From Bryobacteraceae bacterium (GTDB lineage Bacteria; Acidobacteriota; Terriglobia; Bryobacterales; Bryobacteraceae), in contig JAHCHE010000015.1 in the NCBI GenBank assembly GCA_026129905.1, forward strand, positions 153,806 through 217,805: DNA of 64,000 nt, written 5' to 3'. Shown here piece by piece: positions 47,726 to 56,783 of this stretch. Both the position numbers and the translations under genes were made by a program. The notes below the pieces were generated by a model. That model had not been told where the DNA came from and did no database searches. It saw only the letters and a list, made by a program, of their open reading frames with translations. Position 1 is the stretch's first letter. Every line of letters begins with the position of its first letter.

Positions 47726-48481
47726 ATGGGTACCATGAAACGTCCGGGCGTCTTGCTTGCGGCCGGCATCCTGCTGGCGGCCGCCGGGCTCGGCGCGCAG
47801 CAGACCACCACGCAGCAGGACCGGCAGACCGGAACGGAGCGGCGCGCAACCCGGATGGACAGCGCGGAAGGCCAACTCGGACAGGCGGAGCGCCGGTTCG
47901 TGATGAAAGCCCTGCACGGCGGAAGGGCGGAAGTCGAGGCCGGCAAACTGGCGCAGGAGAGGGGCTCCAGCGACCGCGTGAAGGAGATTGGCCGCATGCT
48001 GGTCGAGGATCACTCCAAAGCGGCCGAGGAGCTTAGACAGATCGCCGCCAAAAAAGGCATGACCGTCCGAATGGAGCAGGACCGCCGGTCCAGACGGAAC
48101 AAGGAAGAAACGATGGGACGTCTCGCGACGATGTCCGGCGGCGACTTCGACCGCGAATTCCTCCAGCGGCAGTACCGGCATCACGAACGGGAGATCCGCG
48201 ATTTCGAGCACACGGCCGAGAAGACCGACGATCCCGATCTGAGGAACTTCGCGTCCAGCAGGCTGCCCACGCTGCGCAGGCACCGGGACATGATTCAGAA
48301 CGCGGCCCAGGAACTGGGCGTGCAGCTTGCCGCGGACAGCGGGGCGGACCGAACGCGGGGCCGGCGCGGAGACCGGGACGCGGACAGCAACGGCTATAAG
48401 CGCGGGTCCGGCCGGCGAGACCGCGGCGGCCAACCGGATAGCAGCGCCACCCAGCCGAACAATCCCACTCCTCAGCCGTAA
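47726..48481 (+). CDS. exported DUF4142 protein
   Basis: A 251-residue protein. ATG 47726 follows AAAGGAG (47710-47716) and leads into the signal peptide MKRPGVLLAAGILLAAAG; ATG 47735 is also possible. Residues ~50-205 form the DUF4142 helical bundle (ferritin-like), with AERRFVMKALHGGRAEVEAG and RMLVEDHSKAAEELRQIA as the helix signatures. The C-terminus is a low-complexity Arg/Gly/Asp-rich tail that may bind nucleic acid or the cell surface. Family members are often stress-related, but a function is not established. The 266 bases upstream show no clear promoter. Confidence 0.85.
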   Translation: MGTMKRPGVLLAAGILLAAAGLGAQQTTTQQDRQTGTERRATRMDSAEGQLGQAERRFVMKALHGGRAEVEAGKLAQERGSSDRVKEIGRMLVEDHSKAAEELRQIAAKKGMTVRMEQDRRSRRNKEETMGRLATMSGGDFDREFLQRQYRHHEREIRDFEHTAEKTDDPDLRNFASSRLPTLRRHRDMIQNAAQELGVQLAADSGADRTRGRRGDRDADSNGYKRGSGRRDRGGQPDSSATQPNNPTPQP

Positions 48482-48488
48482 GAACCGA

Positions 48489-48516
48489 GGCGCGCCGGGG
48501 AGGAGTCCGGCGCGCC
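48489..48516 (+). terminator. bidirectional hairpin between convergent genes
   Basis: GGCGCGCCGG (48489-48498) and CCGGCGCGCC (48507-48516) are perfect inverted repeats of 10 bp around an 8-base loop. The hairpin lies between the stops of the DUF4142 gene and the GH2 gene. A short TTTT follows on the plus strand. It is likely to end transcription from both sides. Confidence 0.6.
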
Positions 48517-48523
48517 CACCTCG

Positions 48524-50350
48524 TCAGGCTTTTGCGACGGCCGCGGGGACCTCGCTGGGAGCGGCCTCCGGTTCGGCCGGAGGCGCGGCATCCATCGCCT
48601 GACGAATCTCGCGCGGATCGAATTTTACCACACGATCGTAGGTCAGCAGCCCGTTGATTTCCTGCTCGACGTCGGTCAACTGCGTATAGCAGTAGCCGGC
48701 GCAGCCCTCGATTCGGGAGGCGGCGCCGATGAGGTCCTTGATGCGGCGGATCGCGTCCTGGTACTCGGCTTCCACTCCGAAATAGCCCCACGAGCCTTCC
48801 GGGACGTCGGTATGCGGCGGGCGGTAGGCGACGCCGCCGAATTCGGACAGGAACAGGGGCGAACCGTTGTACCGGGCGCCCGGCACAACCGCCGGCCGGG
48901 CGATTGGCGGTACGTTGCCGGTGGCGGTGATATCTTCGGCGTATTTGCGGGCGAGCAAGGCGCCGCTCGGAGCGTAATCGTGAAGGCCGAAGAGGTCGGT
49001 CGTTTCGGTGTGCTCCCAGCCGTCGTTATCGATAACCAGCCGCGTGGCGTCCAGCGACTTGGTGAGCGCGTACATGCCCCGCAGCAGGTTCTGTTGGCGC
49101 GGGTCCTTCAAGTCGGGCACGCCCCAGCTCTCGTTCACCGGGATCCACATGACGATGGACGGGTGATTGTAGTCGCGCCGGACCGCGGCGGTCCATTCGG
49201 CGGTCAGCCGCGACACGGCGCCGGAGGTGAAGGCGTAGGCGTTTCCGATTTCGCCGGAGACCAGCAGGCCGATGCGATCCGCCCAGTACAGGAAGCGGGG
49301 GTCCTCCACTTTCTGGTGCTTCCGCACTCCGTTGAACCCCAGTTCCTTGGCCATCTGGATGTCGTAACGGATCGCCTCGTCCGAGGGCGGCGTCAGCAGC
49401 GTCTCGGGCCAGTAGCCCTGGTCCAGCACGAAGCGGAGTTGCAGAGGAGCGTTGTTCAGATAGAGCCGGCCCTGCCGCACCTCGACGGACCGGAACCCGA
49501 AGTAGGAATGGACCCGGTCCACCACGGCGCCGTCGCGCCGCAGCTCGAACTCTACGTCATAGAGGTTCGGATGTTCGGGAGACCATGGCTCGCAACCCTC
49601 GACCAGCGTGGCCAGGGTCGTCCACGGCTGCCGCAGGCCGGCCGAACCGCGCCAGATCTCCTCGCCGCCGAAGCCGATGCGAACGTCGAATGTCAGGCCG
49701 GGCGCAAACCGCGCCACTGACGGTTCAAATTCGACGCGGCCTTCGTGAGACGCCGTGATGCGGACTGCATCGAGGTAGCTGGGTCCGGCCGCTTCCAGCC
49801 ATACGCTCTGCCAGACGCCGGAGGTGCGGGTGTACCAGATGGCTTCCGGTTTGTCCTTCCAGTATTGCTTGCCTCGCGGGATCGAGCGGTCGCGCGGAGG
49901 GTCGTCCACCCGAATCGCGAGGGTGTTCTCGCCGGCCTGCAGCAGAGCGGTAATGTCGAAGGAGAACGGCGTCTGCCCGCCTTCGTGCTCTCCGGCGGCG
50001 CAGCCGTTTACCCAGACCTGGGCCCGGTAGTCGACCGCGCCGAAGCGCAGGAGCACGCGCCGGCCGGCCCATTCCTCCGGGATGCGGAAGCGGCGGCGGT
50101 ACCAGCAGACCGGGTGAGGAGAGGGGTCGGCGATTCGGCTCGCTTCGCACTCAAAACAAAAGGGAACAAGGATGTTCCGGCCGAGGGTCCGTCCGGGCAG
50201 ATGCCAGCCCGCGTCCAGGCCGGCATCTCCGTCGTCGAAATCGAACTCCCAGGAGCCGTTCAGGGAGACCCAGGCCGGGCGCGCGAACTGGGGTTCCGGA
50301 TACTCCGGCCGCGGGGGGTATCCGATCGCGTGGCGAGCGATCTTGGACAT
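48524..50350 (-). CDS. glycoside hydrolase family 2 enzyme
   Basis: A 608-residue protein with the GH2 order: N-terminal sugar-binding beta domain (residues ~25-190), immunoglobulin-like domain (~200-290) and TIM barrel (~300-590). The acid/base Glu is in WIPVNESWG and the nucleophile Glu in LFLSEFGG. It would act as a beta-galactosidase, beta-glucuronidase or related enzyme; the substrate cannot be fixed. No signal peptide is seen, so it is probably cytoplasmic. The C-terminal ~20 residues are Ala/Pro/Glu rich and probably disordered. A TATAAT -10 lies 45 bases upstream. Confidence 0.92.
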   Translation of the reverse strand: MSKIARHAIGYPPRPEYPEPQFARPAWVSLNGSWEFDFDDGDAGLDAGWHLPGRTLGRNILVPFCFECEASRIADPSPHPVCWYRRRFRIPEEWAGRRVLLRFGAVDYRAQVWVNGCAAGEHEGGQTPFSFDITALLQAGENTLAIRVDDPPRDRSIPRGKQYWKDKPEAIWYTRTSGVWQSVWLEAAGPSYLDAVRITASHEGRVEFEPSVARFAPGLTFDVRIGFGGEEIWRGSAGLRQPWTTLATLVEGCEPWSPEHPNLYDVEFELRRDGAVVDRVHSYFGFRSVEVRQGRLYLNNAPLQLRFVLDQGYWPETLLTPPSDEAIRYDIQMAKELGFNGVRKHQKVEDPRFLYWADRIGLLVSGEIGNAYAFTSGAVSRLTAEWTAAVRRDYNHPSIVMWIPVNESWGVPDLKDPRQQNLLRGMYALTKSLDATRLVIDNDGWEHTETTDLFGLHDYAPSGALLARKYAEDITATGNVPPIARPAVVPGARYNGSPLFLSEFGGVAYRPPHTDVPEGSWGYFGVEAEYQDAIRRIKDLIGAASRIEGCAGYCYTQLTDVEQEINGLLTYDRVVKFDPREIRQAMDAAPPAEPEAAPSEVPAAVAKA

Positions 50351-50394
50351 GCGAATATCCGTCGAAGCGCTGGAGGCTTTTCGCCGGACCCTCG

Positions 50395-50400
50395 ATTATA
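50395..50400 (-). promoter_or_regulatory. -10 element for the GH2 gene
   Basis: On the minus strand this reads TATAAT, about 45 bases before the start codon at 50350. No convincing -35 is at the usual distance. Confidence 0.4.
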
Positions 50401-50467
50401 TCGTCTCGATGAATAAGACGTCCAGAGCCGATACGCGGTTCCAGCGGTTTCCGCGGTCTACGCCCAT

Positions 50468-51106
50468 TCAGTGCGCCGGCTTGACGCGGATGTTCCGGAA
50501 CTCGATCCGGTTGTCCTTCTGACACTGGAACCCGACAAGGCCCGCGCCGGTGTGCTTGGAATCGGCGGCGTCCAGGACGGTTGCGCCATTCAGCGCGACC
50601 CGAATCCGCTCGCCCGCCGCGGCGATCTCGAGCGTGTTCCAGACGTCGGGGAGGATCTTCGCCGGACCCGCTTTCACCGAGCCGACGAGGCTGCCGGTGT
50701 TGAAGCCCGCCGGCTGATGGTCCCAGATCTGGACCTCGTAGCCGGTGAGGTGCGGCTGCCCCTCGGCCTGCGACCGGATGAAGACGCCGCTGTTTACGCC
50801 GTCCCGGCCGCGGAAATCGAGCTTCAGCGAGAAATCTCCGAAAGCCTCCGACGAACTCAGCCAGCCGGGATCCACGCCGGGGCAGACGATGGCGCCGTTC
50901 GCCACGGTCCAGCCGCCGGTGGTCCCCGGCTCGGACGTCGCCCGAGCCTGCCAGCCGTTCAGCGTCTTGCCGTCGAACAGCAGACGCCAGCCTTCCTTCT
51001 TTTCCGCCGCGGTCAAGGTATTGGCGGCAGCGCTCTGCTCTCGCGCGCCCGAGGCCGCGACAAGGCCCATTCCCAGAATCACGATACATGCTCGCATCGG
51101 CATCAT
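50468..51106 (-). CDS. exported DUF1080 (3-keto-disaccharide hydrolase-like) protein
   Basis: A 212-residue protein with signal peptide MRACIVILGMGLVAASG. The first of three clustered ATGs is at 51106; the third, at 51097, starts the signal directly. The concanavalin-like DUF1080 domain spans ~35-208, with family signatures GWRLLFDGKTLNGWQ, GDFSLKLDFRGRDGVNSGVF and the C-terminal IEFRNIRVKP. Members are implicated in 3-keto-disaccharide or glycoside breakdown outside the cytoplasm. It is upstream of the GH2 gene on the same strand (118-base gap) but seems to have a separate promoter from it. Confidence 0.9.
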   Translation of the reverse strand: MMPMRACIVILGMGLVAASGAREQSAAANTLTAAEKKEGWRLLFDGKTLNGWQARATSEPGTTGGWTVANGAIVCPGVDPGWLSSSEAFGDFSLKLDFRGRDGVNSGVFIRSQAEGQPHLTGYEVQIWDHQPAGFNTGSLVGSVKAGPAKILPDVWNTLEIAAAGERIRVALNGATVLDAADSKHTGAGLVGFQCQKDNRIEFRNIRVKPAH

Positions 51107-51235
51107 GATACTGGAAACCGGGCGACTGCCTGTAACCCGAACGGTTCCCTGGATGTCTTTGGAATGGGTGGTTCGCGGAACACGGACCCATTGCCAGGCG
51201 CCCGACCGCTTAAACCTGGGGTTTCTGCAACATTT

Positions 51236-51250
51236 TGGGAAAATTTCCCA
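51236..51250 (+). promoter_or_regulatory. 15-bp perfect palindrome, possible operator
   Basis: TGGGAAA-A-TTTCCCA is a perfect inverted repeat 20 bases before the ATG at 51271 and just upstream of the AAGGAA ribosome-binding site. It lies in the divergent gap between the DUF1080 gene and the cell-surface sugar operon, so it could be the operator of a dimeric repressor. A hairpin role is less likely because the spacer is one base. Confidence 0.45.
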
Positions 51251-51270
51251 GCGAAGGAAAAGCTGGACGC

Positions 51271-53619
51271 ATGTCTCGTCTGTTCAAGAGTTTTCTTATG
51301 GGCGGATTCGAGTGCTCGACGCACCGGCTGCGCAACGGCAAGCGGCTGGATCTGCTGGCCTCGACGGGACACGACCGCTTCGCGGCGCAAGACTACCGCG
51401 CGCTGCGCGAGTTCGGCGTCCAGACGGTGCGCGACGGCATCCGCTGGCATCTTATCGACCGCGGCGGCGCCCTGGACTTCTCGAGCGTCATACCGATGCT
51501 GGAAGCGGCCGAGGAAACCGGGACCGAGGCGCTCTGGGACATATTTCACTTCGGCTGGCCCGACGACATCGACCCGTATTCGGCGGAATTCGTGCGGCGC
51601 TACGCCCGGCTGGCGCGGGAGTTCGCGCGCGTCCTGCTCGACCACACGTCGCGGACGCCGTTCATCGCTCCATGTAACGAGATTTCGTTTCTATCCTGGG
51701 CGGGCGGGGACGTGGCCTATCTGAACCCGTATTCGAAGGGGCGCGGCTGGGAGTTCAAGATTCAACTGGCGCGGGCGGCGCTGGCCGCTATCGAAGAGAT
51801 CCGCGGCGTCTCCTCGGCCATCCGCCTGGTCTACCCGGAACCTGTCATTCACCTGGCCGGCCGGCCGGATGTGCCCGGCGACGATGCGGAGGCCGAAGGA
51901 TACCGGCTTCTCCAATATCAGGCGTGGGACATGATCGCCGGCCGCCTCGAACCGTCGCTTGGCGGACGGGAAGAGTATCTCGAGATCCTGGGGCTCAACT
52001 TCTACGACCGGAATCAGTGGGTGAACCATGGCGACACGCTGAAGCGGGGCGACTCGCGCTATAAGCCTTTCTCGCAAATGATCGCCGAAGTGTGGGAACG
52101 CTATCGCCGGCCGCTGTTGGTGGCGGAAACGGGCGTGGAGGACGACCAGCGTCCCGCCTGGCTCGCGTACATCGCGGCCGAATGCCGGCGGGCGCGGCGG
52201 CAGGGGATTCCGGTCGAAGGCCTTTGCTGGTATCCGATCGCCAACCACCTGGGCTGGGAGGACGACCGGCGCTGCCACAACGGACTGCTGGGTTTCGCCG
52301 ACGACAAGGGCGTACGGCGGCCCTACGAACCGCTGGCGGCCGAATGGAGGAGACAACTGCGAATGTTTGACGACGAACAGGACGGGGGCGCGAATCCGGC
52401 GCCGGAAAACGGACGCGCGGGCGCCGGGGGAGTGAGCGAGAGCGGCGGTCCCTCTTCGCCGCCGGACATCCTCTGCATGTCCCACCTGCGGTGGAATTTC
52501 GTCTTCCAACGGCCGCAGCACCTGATGAGCCGGTTTGCCCGCCAGGCGCGGGTGTTCTTCTTCGAGGAACCGGTCTTTGACGAGCCGGCGCCCCGCCTTG
52601 ACGTCCGCCGCTGTCCAAGCTCCGGCGTCTGGATCGCGACGCCCATGCTGCCGGCCGGCCTTCCGCAGGTGGAGGCCGAGAGGATGCAGGCCCGGCTTTT
52701 GAAAGACCTGCTCTCGTCGCATGACGTTCGCCGCTTCCGTTTCTGGTTCTACTCGCCCATGGCCCTGCCGCTGACTACCGGCCTGGAGCCGGAACTGGTG
52801 ATCTACGACTGCATGGACGAGCTGTCGCTCTTCCATGGCGCTCCGGCCGAGCTGCTGAATCGCGAGTCCCTCCTGCTGACCCGGGCGGACGTGGTCTTCA
52901 CCGGCGGCCACAGCCTGTACGAGGCCAAACGGAGCCGGCATCCGAACGTGTATGCATTTCCCAGCAGCGTCGACGCGCGCCATTTCGCGCTCGCCCGCAA
53001 CGGCGTGACGCCTCCGGCCGATCAGGAGGCGATTCCCCGGCCGCGTCTGGGCTTCTGCGGCGTCATCGACGAACGGCTGGACACCCCGCTGCTCCGCGCG
53101 GCGGCGGAACGGCGGCCGGATTGGCAGTTCGTGATGCTCGGCCCGGTGGTGAAGATCGATCCGGAAGCGCTCCCGCGCGCGGCCAACATTCACTATCTGG
53201 GCGGCAGGCCGTACCAGGAGCTTCCGGCGTACTTCGCCGGCTGGGACGCCGCCATCATGCCGTTCGCGCGCAACGACGCGACGCGGTTCATCAGCCCGAC
53301 GAAGACCCCCGAATATCTGGCCGCCGGCCTGCCGGTGGTGTCGACGTCGATCCGGGACGTCGTACGGGGCTATGCGGGCGGCGGCTACGTGCGCATCGCC
53401 GACGATCCAGCCGAATTCATCGCCGCCGCCGAAGCGGCGATGAACGCCGACCGCAAAGATCCCGGGCGTCTGGAGCGCGTGGATGCGTTGCTGAGGGGCA
53501 TGTCCTGGGACGTCACGTGGCGCCAGATGAAAATCGCGATGGAGGCGGCGGCGGAACGGCGCACGGCCAGGTCCGCCGCGAGCGAGCCCTTCGCCGCCTT
53601 GAGGGAGCAGTATGCCTGA
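51271..53619 (+). CDS. glycoside hydrolase - glycosyltransferase fusion
   Basis: A 782-residue two-domain protein. Residues ~5-365 are a clan-A TIM-barrel glycosidase (beta-glucosidase/beta-galactosidase type): Glu137 in FIAPCNEISF is the likely acid/base and Glu286 in PLLVAETGVE the likely nucleophile. A ~35-residue Gly/Pro/Ala linker follows. Residues ~405-775 are a GT4-type glycosyltransferase (PDILCMSHLRWNFVFQRPQH, then FISPTKTPEYLAAGLPVVST). ATG 51271 follows AAGGAA. It overlaps glf by 8 bases, so it is coupled to UDP-galactofuranose synthesis. A galactofuranose-containing surface glycan is the likely product (inference). Confidence 0.85.
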   Translation: MSRLFKSFLMGGFECSTHRLRNGKRLDLLASTGHDRFAAQDYRALREFGVQTVRDGIRWHLIDRGGALDFSSVIPMLEAAEETGTEALWDIFHFGWPDDIDPYSAEFVRRYARLAREFARVLLDHTSRTPFIAPCNEISFLSWAGGDVAYLNPYSKGRGWEFKIQLARAALAAIEEIRGVSSAIRLVYPEPVIHLAGRPDVPGDDAEAEGYRLLQYQAWDMIAGRLEPSLGGREEYLEILGLNFYDRNQWVNHGDTLKRGDSRYKPFSQMIAEVWERYRRPLLVAETGVEDDQRPAWLAYIAAECRRARRQGIPVEGLCWYPIANHLGWEDDRRCHNGLLGFADDKGVRRPYEPLAAEWRRQLRMFDDEQDGGANPAPENGRAGAGGVSESGGPSSPPDILCMSHLRWNFVFQRPQHLMSRFARQARVFFFEEPVFDEPAPRLDVRRCPSSGVWIATPMLPAGLPQVEAERMQARLLKDLLSSHDVRRFRFWFYSPMALPLTTGLEPELVIYDCMDELSLFHGAPAELLNRESLLLTRADVVFTGGHSLYEAKRSRHPNVYAFPSSVDARHFALARNGVTPPADQEAIPRPRLGFCGVIDERLDTPLLRAAAERRPDWQFVMLGPVVKIDPEALPRAANIHYLGGRPYQELPAYFAGWDAAIMPFARNDATRFISPTKTPEYLAAGLPVVSTSIRDVVRGYAGGGYVRIADDPAEFIAAAEAAMNADRKDPGRLERVDALLRGMSWDVTWRQMKIAMEAAAERRTARSAASEPFAALREQYA

Positions 53620-54772
53620 TTTCCGATTCGATTACCTGATCGTGGGCGCCGGCTTCGCCGGGGCGGTGATGACGGAGCAACTGGCGCGCCGCTTCGGTAA
53701 GCGAGTCCTGCTGGTGGACCGGCGACCGCACATCGGCGGCAACGCCTACGATCATTACGACGAGCACGGCATCCTGGTTCACAAGTACGGGCCGCACATC
53801 TTCCACACGAACTCGAAGGAGGTGTTCGATTACCTCTCGCGGTTCACCGAATGGCGGCCGTACGAGCATCGCGTAAAGGCGAGCGTGGACGGGAAGCTGG
53901 TTCCCATGCCCATCAATCTCGACACGGTCAACCTGCTGTACGGCCTGAATCTTTCCGGCGCCGAACTGGACGAGTACTTCGCCTCGGTCGCCGAACGGGT
54001 TCCCGCGATCCGGACGTCGGAAGACGCCGTTGTGAGCCGCGTCGGCCGCGACCTGTACGAGAAGCTGTTCCTCGGCTACACGCGCAAGCAGTGGGGACTG
54101 GATCCGTCGCAGCTCGACGCCGCCGTCGCGGCGCGGCTTCCGGTTCGCACCAACCGCGACGACCGGTATTTCACGGACGCGTACCAGGCGATGCCGCGGC
54201 GCGGCTTCACGCGGATGTTCGAGAACATGCTCGACCACGACAACATCACGCTGGTTCTGAAGACCGATTACCGCGACCTTCTACGCTGGGCGCCGTACCG
54301 GGAGGTGATCTATACCGGGCCGATCGACGAATTCTTCGACTACCGTTTCGGCAGGCTCCCGTACCGCTCGCTCGAGTTCCGGCACGAGACGCACGAGAAG
54401 GAGTACTTTCAGCCCGCCCCGGTGGTGAACTACCCCAACGATCGCGACTACACCCGCATCACCGAATTCAAGTACCTGACGGGCCAGGCGCACCCGAAGA
54501 CGAGCGTCGTCTATGAGTACCCGCGGTCGGAAGGGGACCCGTACTATCCCGTTCCGCGCCCGCAGAACGCCGAAATTTACAGGAAGTACCAGACGCTGGC
54601 CGAAACGGTCCCGCACGTGCACTTTGTCGGGAGGCTGGCCACCTATCGCTACTACAACATGGACCAGATCGTGGCGCAGGCGCTGACCACGTGCGCGCGC
54701 CTGCACAACTGCCGCCGCGCCGAGCTGACCAACGGCCGGGCGCTGCCGGCGTACCAGACGAGCGCGCCATGA
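53612..54772 (+). CDS. glf: UDP-galactopyranose mutase
   Basis: A 386-residue flavoenzyme that interconverts UDP-galactopyranose and UDP-galactofuranose. The FAD fold LIVGAGFAGAVMTEQLARR opens the protein. The family motifs HKYGPHIFHTN, YEKLFLGYTRKQWG and RLATYRYYNMDQIVAQAL (FAD-binding C-terminus) are all present. The length is standard. It overlaps the upstream fusion gene by 8 bases and the downstream nucleotidyltransferase by 4 bases, forming an operon for surface sugar synthesis. Confidence 0.97.
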   Translation: MPDFRFDYLIVGAGFAGAVMTEQLARRFGKRVLLVDRRPHIGGNAYDHYDEHGILVHKYGPHIFHTNSKEVFDYLSRFTEWRPYEHRVKASVDGKLVPMPINLDTVNLLYGLNLSGAELDEYFASVAERVPAIRTSEDAVVSRVGRDLYEKLFLGYTRKQWGLDPSQLDAAVAARLPVRTNRDDRYFTDAYQAMPRRGFTRMFENMLDHDNITLVLKTDYRDLLRWAPYREVIYTGPIDEFFDYRFGRLPYRSLEFRHETHEKEYFQPAPVVNYPNDRDYTRITEFKYLTGQAHPKTSVVYEYPRSEGDPYYPVPRPQNAEIYRKYQTLAETVPHVHFVGRLATYRYYNMDQIVAQALTTCARLHNCRRAELTNGRALPAYQTSAP

Positions 54773-55497
54773 CCGCGACGGAAAACATCACCGCCGGGCA
54801 GCTTCCGCCGGACCAGTTGGAAGTCTACGAGGCCGTGCTCCGGGAATCGAAGCGCCGCGGCCTGCGGTTCGCGGTGGGCGGCGCGTTCGCCCTGGCCACC
54901 TACACCGGCGCGGCGCGAAACACGAAGGACCTGGATCTGTACATTACCCCGGATCAGAAAGCGCCGGCGATCCGTCTGCTGAAGGATCTGGGACTGCACG
55001 ATTACTACGATCAGCTCCCGTATGACCGGCGGTGGATCTACAGGTCGCACGCCGGCGGAAACATCGTCGATATCATCTGGGCGATGGCCAACCAGAGAAC
55101 CGCGGTCGACGCCGTCTGGGTGAGCGCCGGACCGGAAACGCACTTCGGCTCGGAAGCCGTTCGGGTTCTGCCTCCGGAAGAGCTGCTGTGGTCGAAGCTC
55201 TACGTGCTCCAGAAGGACCGCTGCGACTGGCCCGACATCTTGAACCTGCTGTACGCCAGGGCGGGCGAACTCGACTGGCCTCGGCTCCTGGCCCGCCTGG
55301 AAGACGATGCGCCGCTGCTGGGCGCCGTGATGAAGGTCTTCGCCTGGATCGCTCCCGGCGCCGCCGCCGGCATTCCTTCGCGCGTCTGGACCACGCTCGG
55401 GTTGAGTCGTCCGGCGAGCGCGGCGCCGGCGGTTCAGGCGCGCGTCGAACTGCTGGATTCCCGGCCCTGGTTCGTCCCGGACCTCAAGCGTCCGTGA
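54769..55497 (+). CDS. nucleotidyltransferase-like protein
   Basis: A 242-residue protein of the AbiEii/DUF6036-type nucleotidyltransferase fold. The signature is FAVGGAFALATYTGAARNTK followed by DLDLYI, with the metal-binding Asp pair; the rest is helical. It is coupled to glf by a 4-base overlap (ATGA). In such operons these proteins may have a house-keeping or sugar-modifying role, but this fold also occurs in toxins. No antitoxin-like partner is present, so I do not call a toxin system. Substrate unknown. Confidence 0.75.
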   Translation: MTATENITAGQLPPDQLEVYEAVLRESKRRGLRFAVGGAFALATYTGAARNTKDLDLYITPDQKAPAIRLLKDLGLHDYYDQLPYDRRWIYRSHAGGNIVDIIWAMANQRTAVDAVWVSAGPETHFGSEAVRVLPPEELLWSKLYVLQKDRCDWPDILNLLYARAGELDWPRLLARLEDDAPLLGAVMKVFAWIAPGAAAGIPSRVWTTLGLSRPASAAPAVQARVELLDSRPWFVPDLKRP

Positions 55498-55510
55498 TCC
55501 CGATGCACCC

Positions 55511-56290
55511 ATGCTGATCGGCGCGATGAACCACCCCGCGGAGGACGTGCTCCGGGAGATCCGCTGGATGGGCGAACTGGGTTTCGACTTCGTCGATCTG
55601 ACGCTGGAGCCGCCCGCGGCTGCATCCTGGAAGCTCGATGTCGAGGCGGTCCGCCAGGCTCTCGATGACGCGGGCCTGCGCGCCGTCGGACACACGGCCT
55701 GGTACCTGCCGCTGGCCAGCGCGATCGAAGAGATCCGGTGCGGAGCGGTGGCCGAGCTGAAGCGCTGTCTCGACGTCTTCCGCGGCCTCGGCGTGGCGTG
55801 GATGAACGTCCATCCCGACCGCCACACCCCCTGGCACGACCGCCGGTTCGTCGTCGAACGCAATATCGTTTCGCTTCGCGAGGTGATCGCGCACGGGCGG
55901 GAATGCGGCGTCGGCGTGATGATCGAGAACCTGCCTCGGGACTTCAACAACGCCGCGCAGCTCGCCGAGATCCTCGACCCGCTGCCGGAATTGGGTCTGC
56001 ACCTGGATATCGGCCACGCTAACCTGCACGTACCCGCCAATACCACCGGCGAGATCCTGGCGCGCTTCGGAAGCCGCCTGCGCCATGTGCACCTGCACGA
56101 CAACCGGGGCGGCCATGAGGACCTGCACCTGCCTCTCGGCGCCGGGACGGTGGACGCCCCCCTCCACGCACGCGCCCTGCGCGACTGCGGTTACGACGGC
56201 ACGATCACGCTGGAAGTCTTCACGCCCGACCGGCGCCACCTGCTCTACAGCCGCGACGCCCTGCGGAGGATGTGGGACGAAGGAGAGTAA
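55511..56290 (+). CDS. sugar phosphate isomerase/epimerase family protein
   Basis: A 259-residue TIM-barrel protein of the xylose-isomerase-like family. The metal-ligand pattern is visible: VMIENLP (Glu), GLHLDIGHANLH (Asp and His), LRHVHLHDN (His) and ITLEVF (Glu). ATG 55511 gives the usual N-terminus; it lies 13 bases after the nucleotidyltransferase gene and probably belongs to the same operon. The exact sugar is not readable. Confidence 0.85.
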   Translation: MLIGAMNHPAEDVLREIRWMGELGFDFVDLTLEPPAAASWKLDVEAVRQALDDAGLRAVGHTAWYLPLASAIEEIRCGAVAELKRCLDVFRGLGVAWMNVHPDRHTPWHDRRFVVERNIVSLREVIAHGRECGVGVMIENLPRDFNNAAQLAEILDPLPELGLHLDIGHANLHVPANTTGEILARFGSRLRHVHLHDNRGGHEDLHLPLGAGTVDAPLHARALRDCGYDGTITLEVFTPDRRHLLYSRDALRRMWDEGE

Positions 56291-56368
56291 TCGGTGAACC
56301 GCCATCCCTGCCGCACGAACATTTCGCAAGGTGTGGGTCTTGAGCGGATCGTGTGGCCAGGGTAGCGC

Positions 56369-56641
56369 TCAGAATGCGGCGGCGTGGCGCAGCAGGCGGA
56401 GACAGACTTCGCCGGCGACGGTTTCATCGGCGGCCGGCGTCGGGAGGCGGCGCAGTTCGGCGGCCACCGCGCCCAGCAGTTCCAGGCGCTCTTGCGCGTC
56501 GGGATCGGCGTCCGCCGAGCGCCGCGCCAGTACTCCGGCTCGCGCCACGGCGCGACGCCAGCCCTCGAGATTGACCGCCTGAGCCGCCGCCAGGACGTCG
56601 CGGGCGACTCTCGCTGTATCCCTGTGCGCGGGCGTTCGCAT
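56369..56641 (-). CDS. small hypothetical protein
   Basis: A 90-residue protein starting at ATG 56641. It is supported by a strong Shine-Dalgarno on the minus strand (AAGGTGAGG, 6 bases before the ATG). The open frame continuing further upstream to 57688 is antisense to motA and flbD and is not credible. The protein is helical, Arg/Ala rich and has no signal. It is divergent from flbD. No function can be assigned. Confidence 0.55.
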   Translation of the reverse strand: MRTPAHRDTARVARDVLAAAQAVNLEGWRRAVARAGVLARRSADADPDAQERLELLGAVAAELRRLPTPAADETVAGEVCLRLLRHAAAF

Positions 56642-56783
56642 GGTTGTCCTCACCTTCCTCATCGGTGATGGCGGGACCGATTTGAGGGAAAATCGGCCCC
56701 GGCCGCGGTTCATCGCGGGCCTCGGAGCGCCCGGCTTATATTTGGGCAGGCCCGGCCGATAAGACCATCGGGGAGGTTGCGCC

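Noticed and set aside
54769..55497. Toxin of an AbiE-type toxin-antitoxin pair
   Set aside because: The nucleotidyltransferase fold fits, but no antitoxin gene is next to it and it is coupled to glf.
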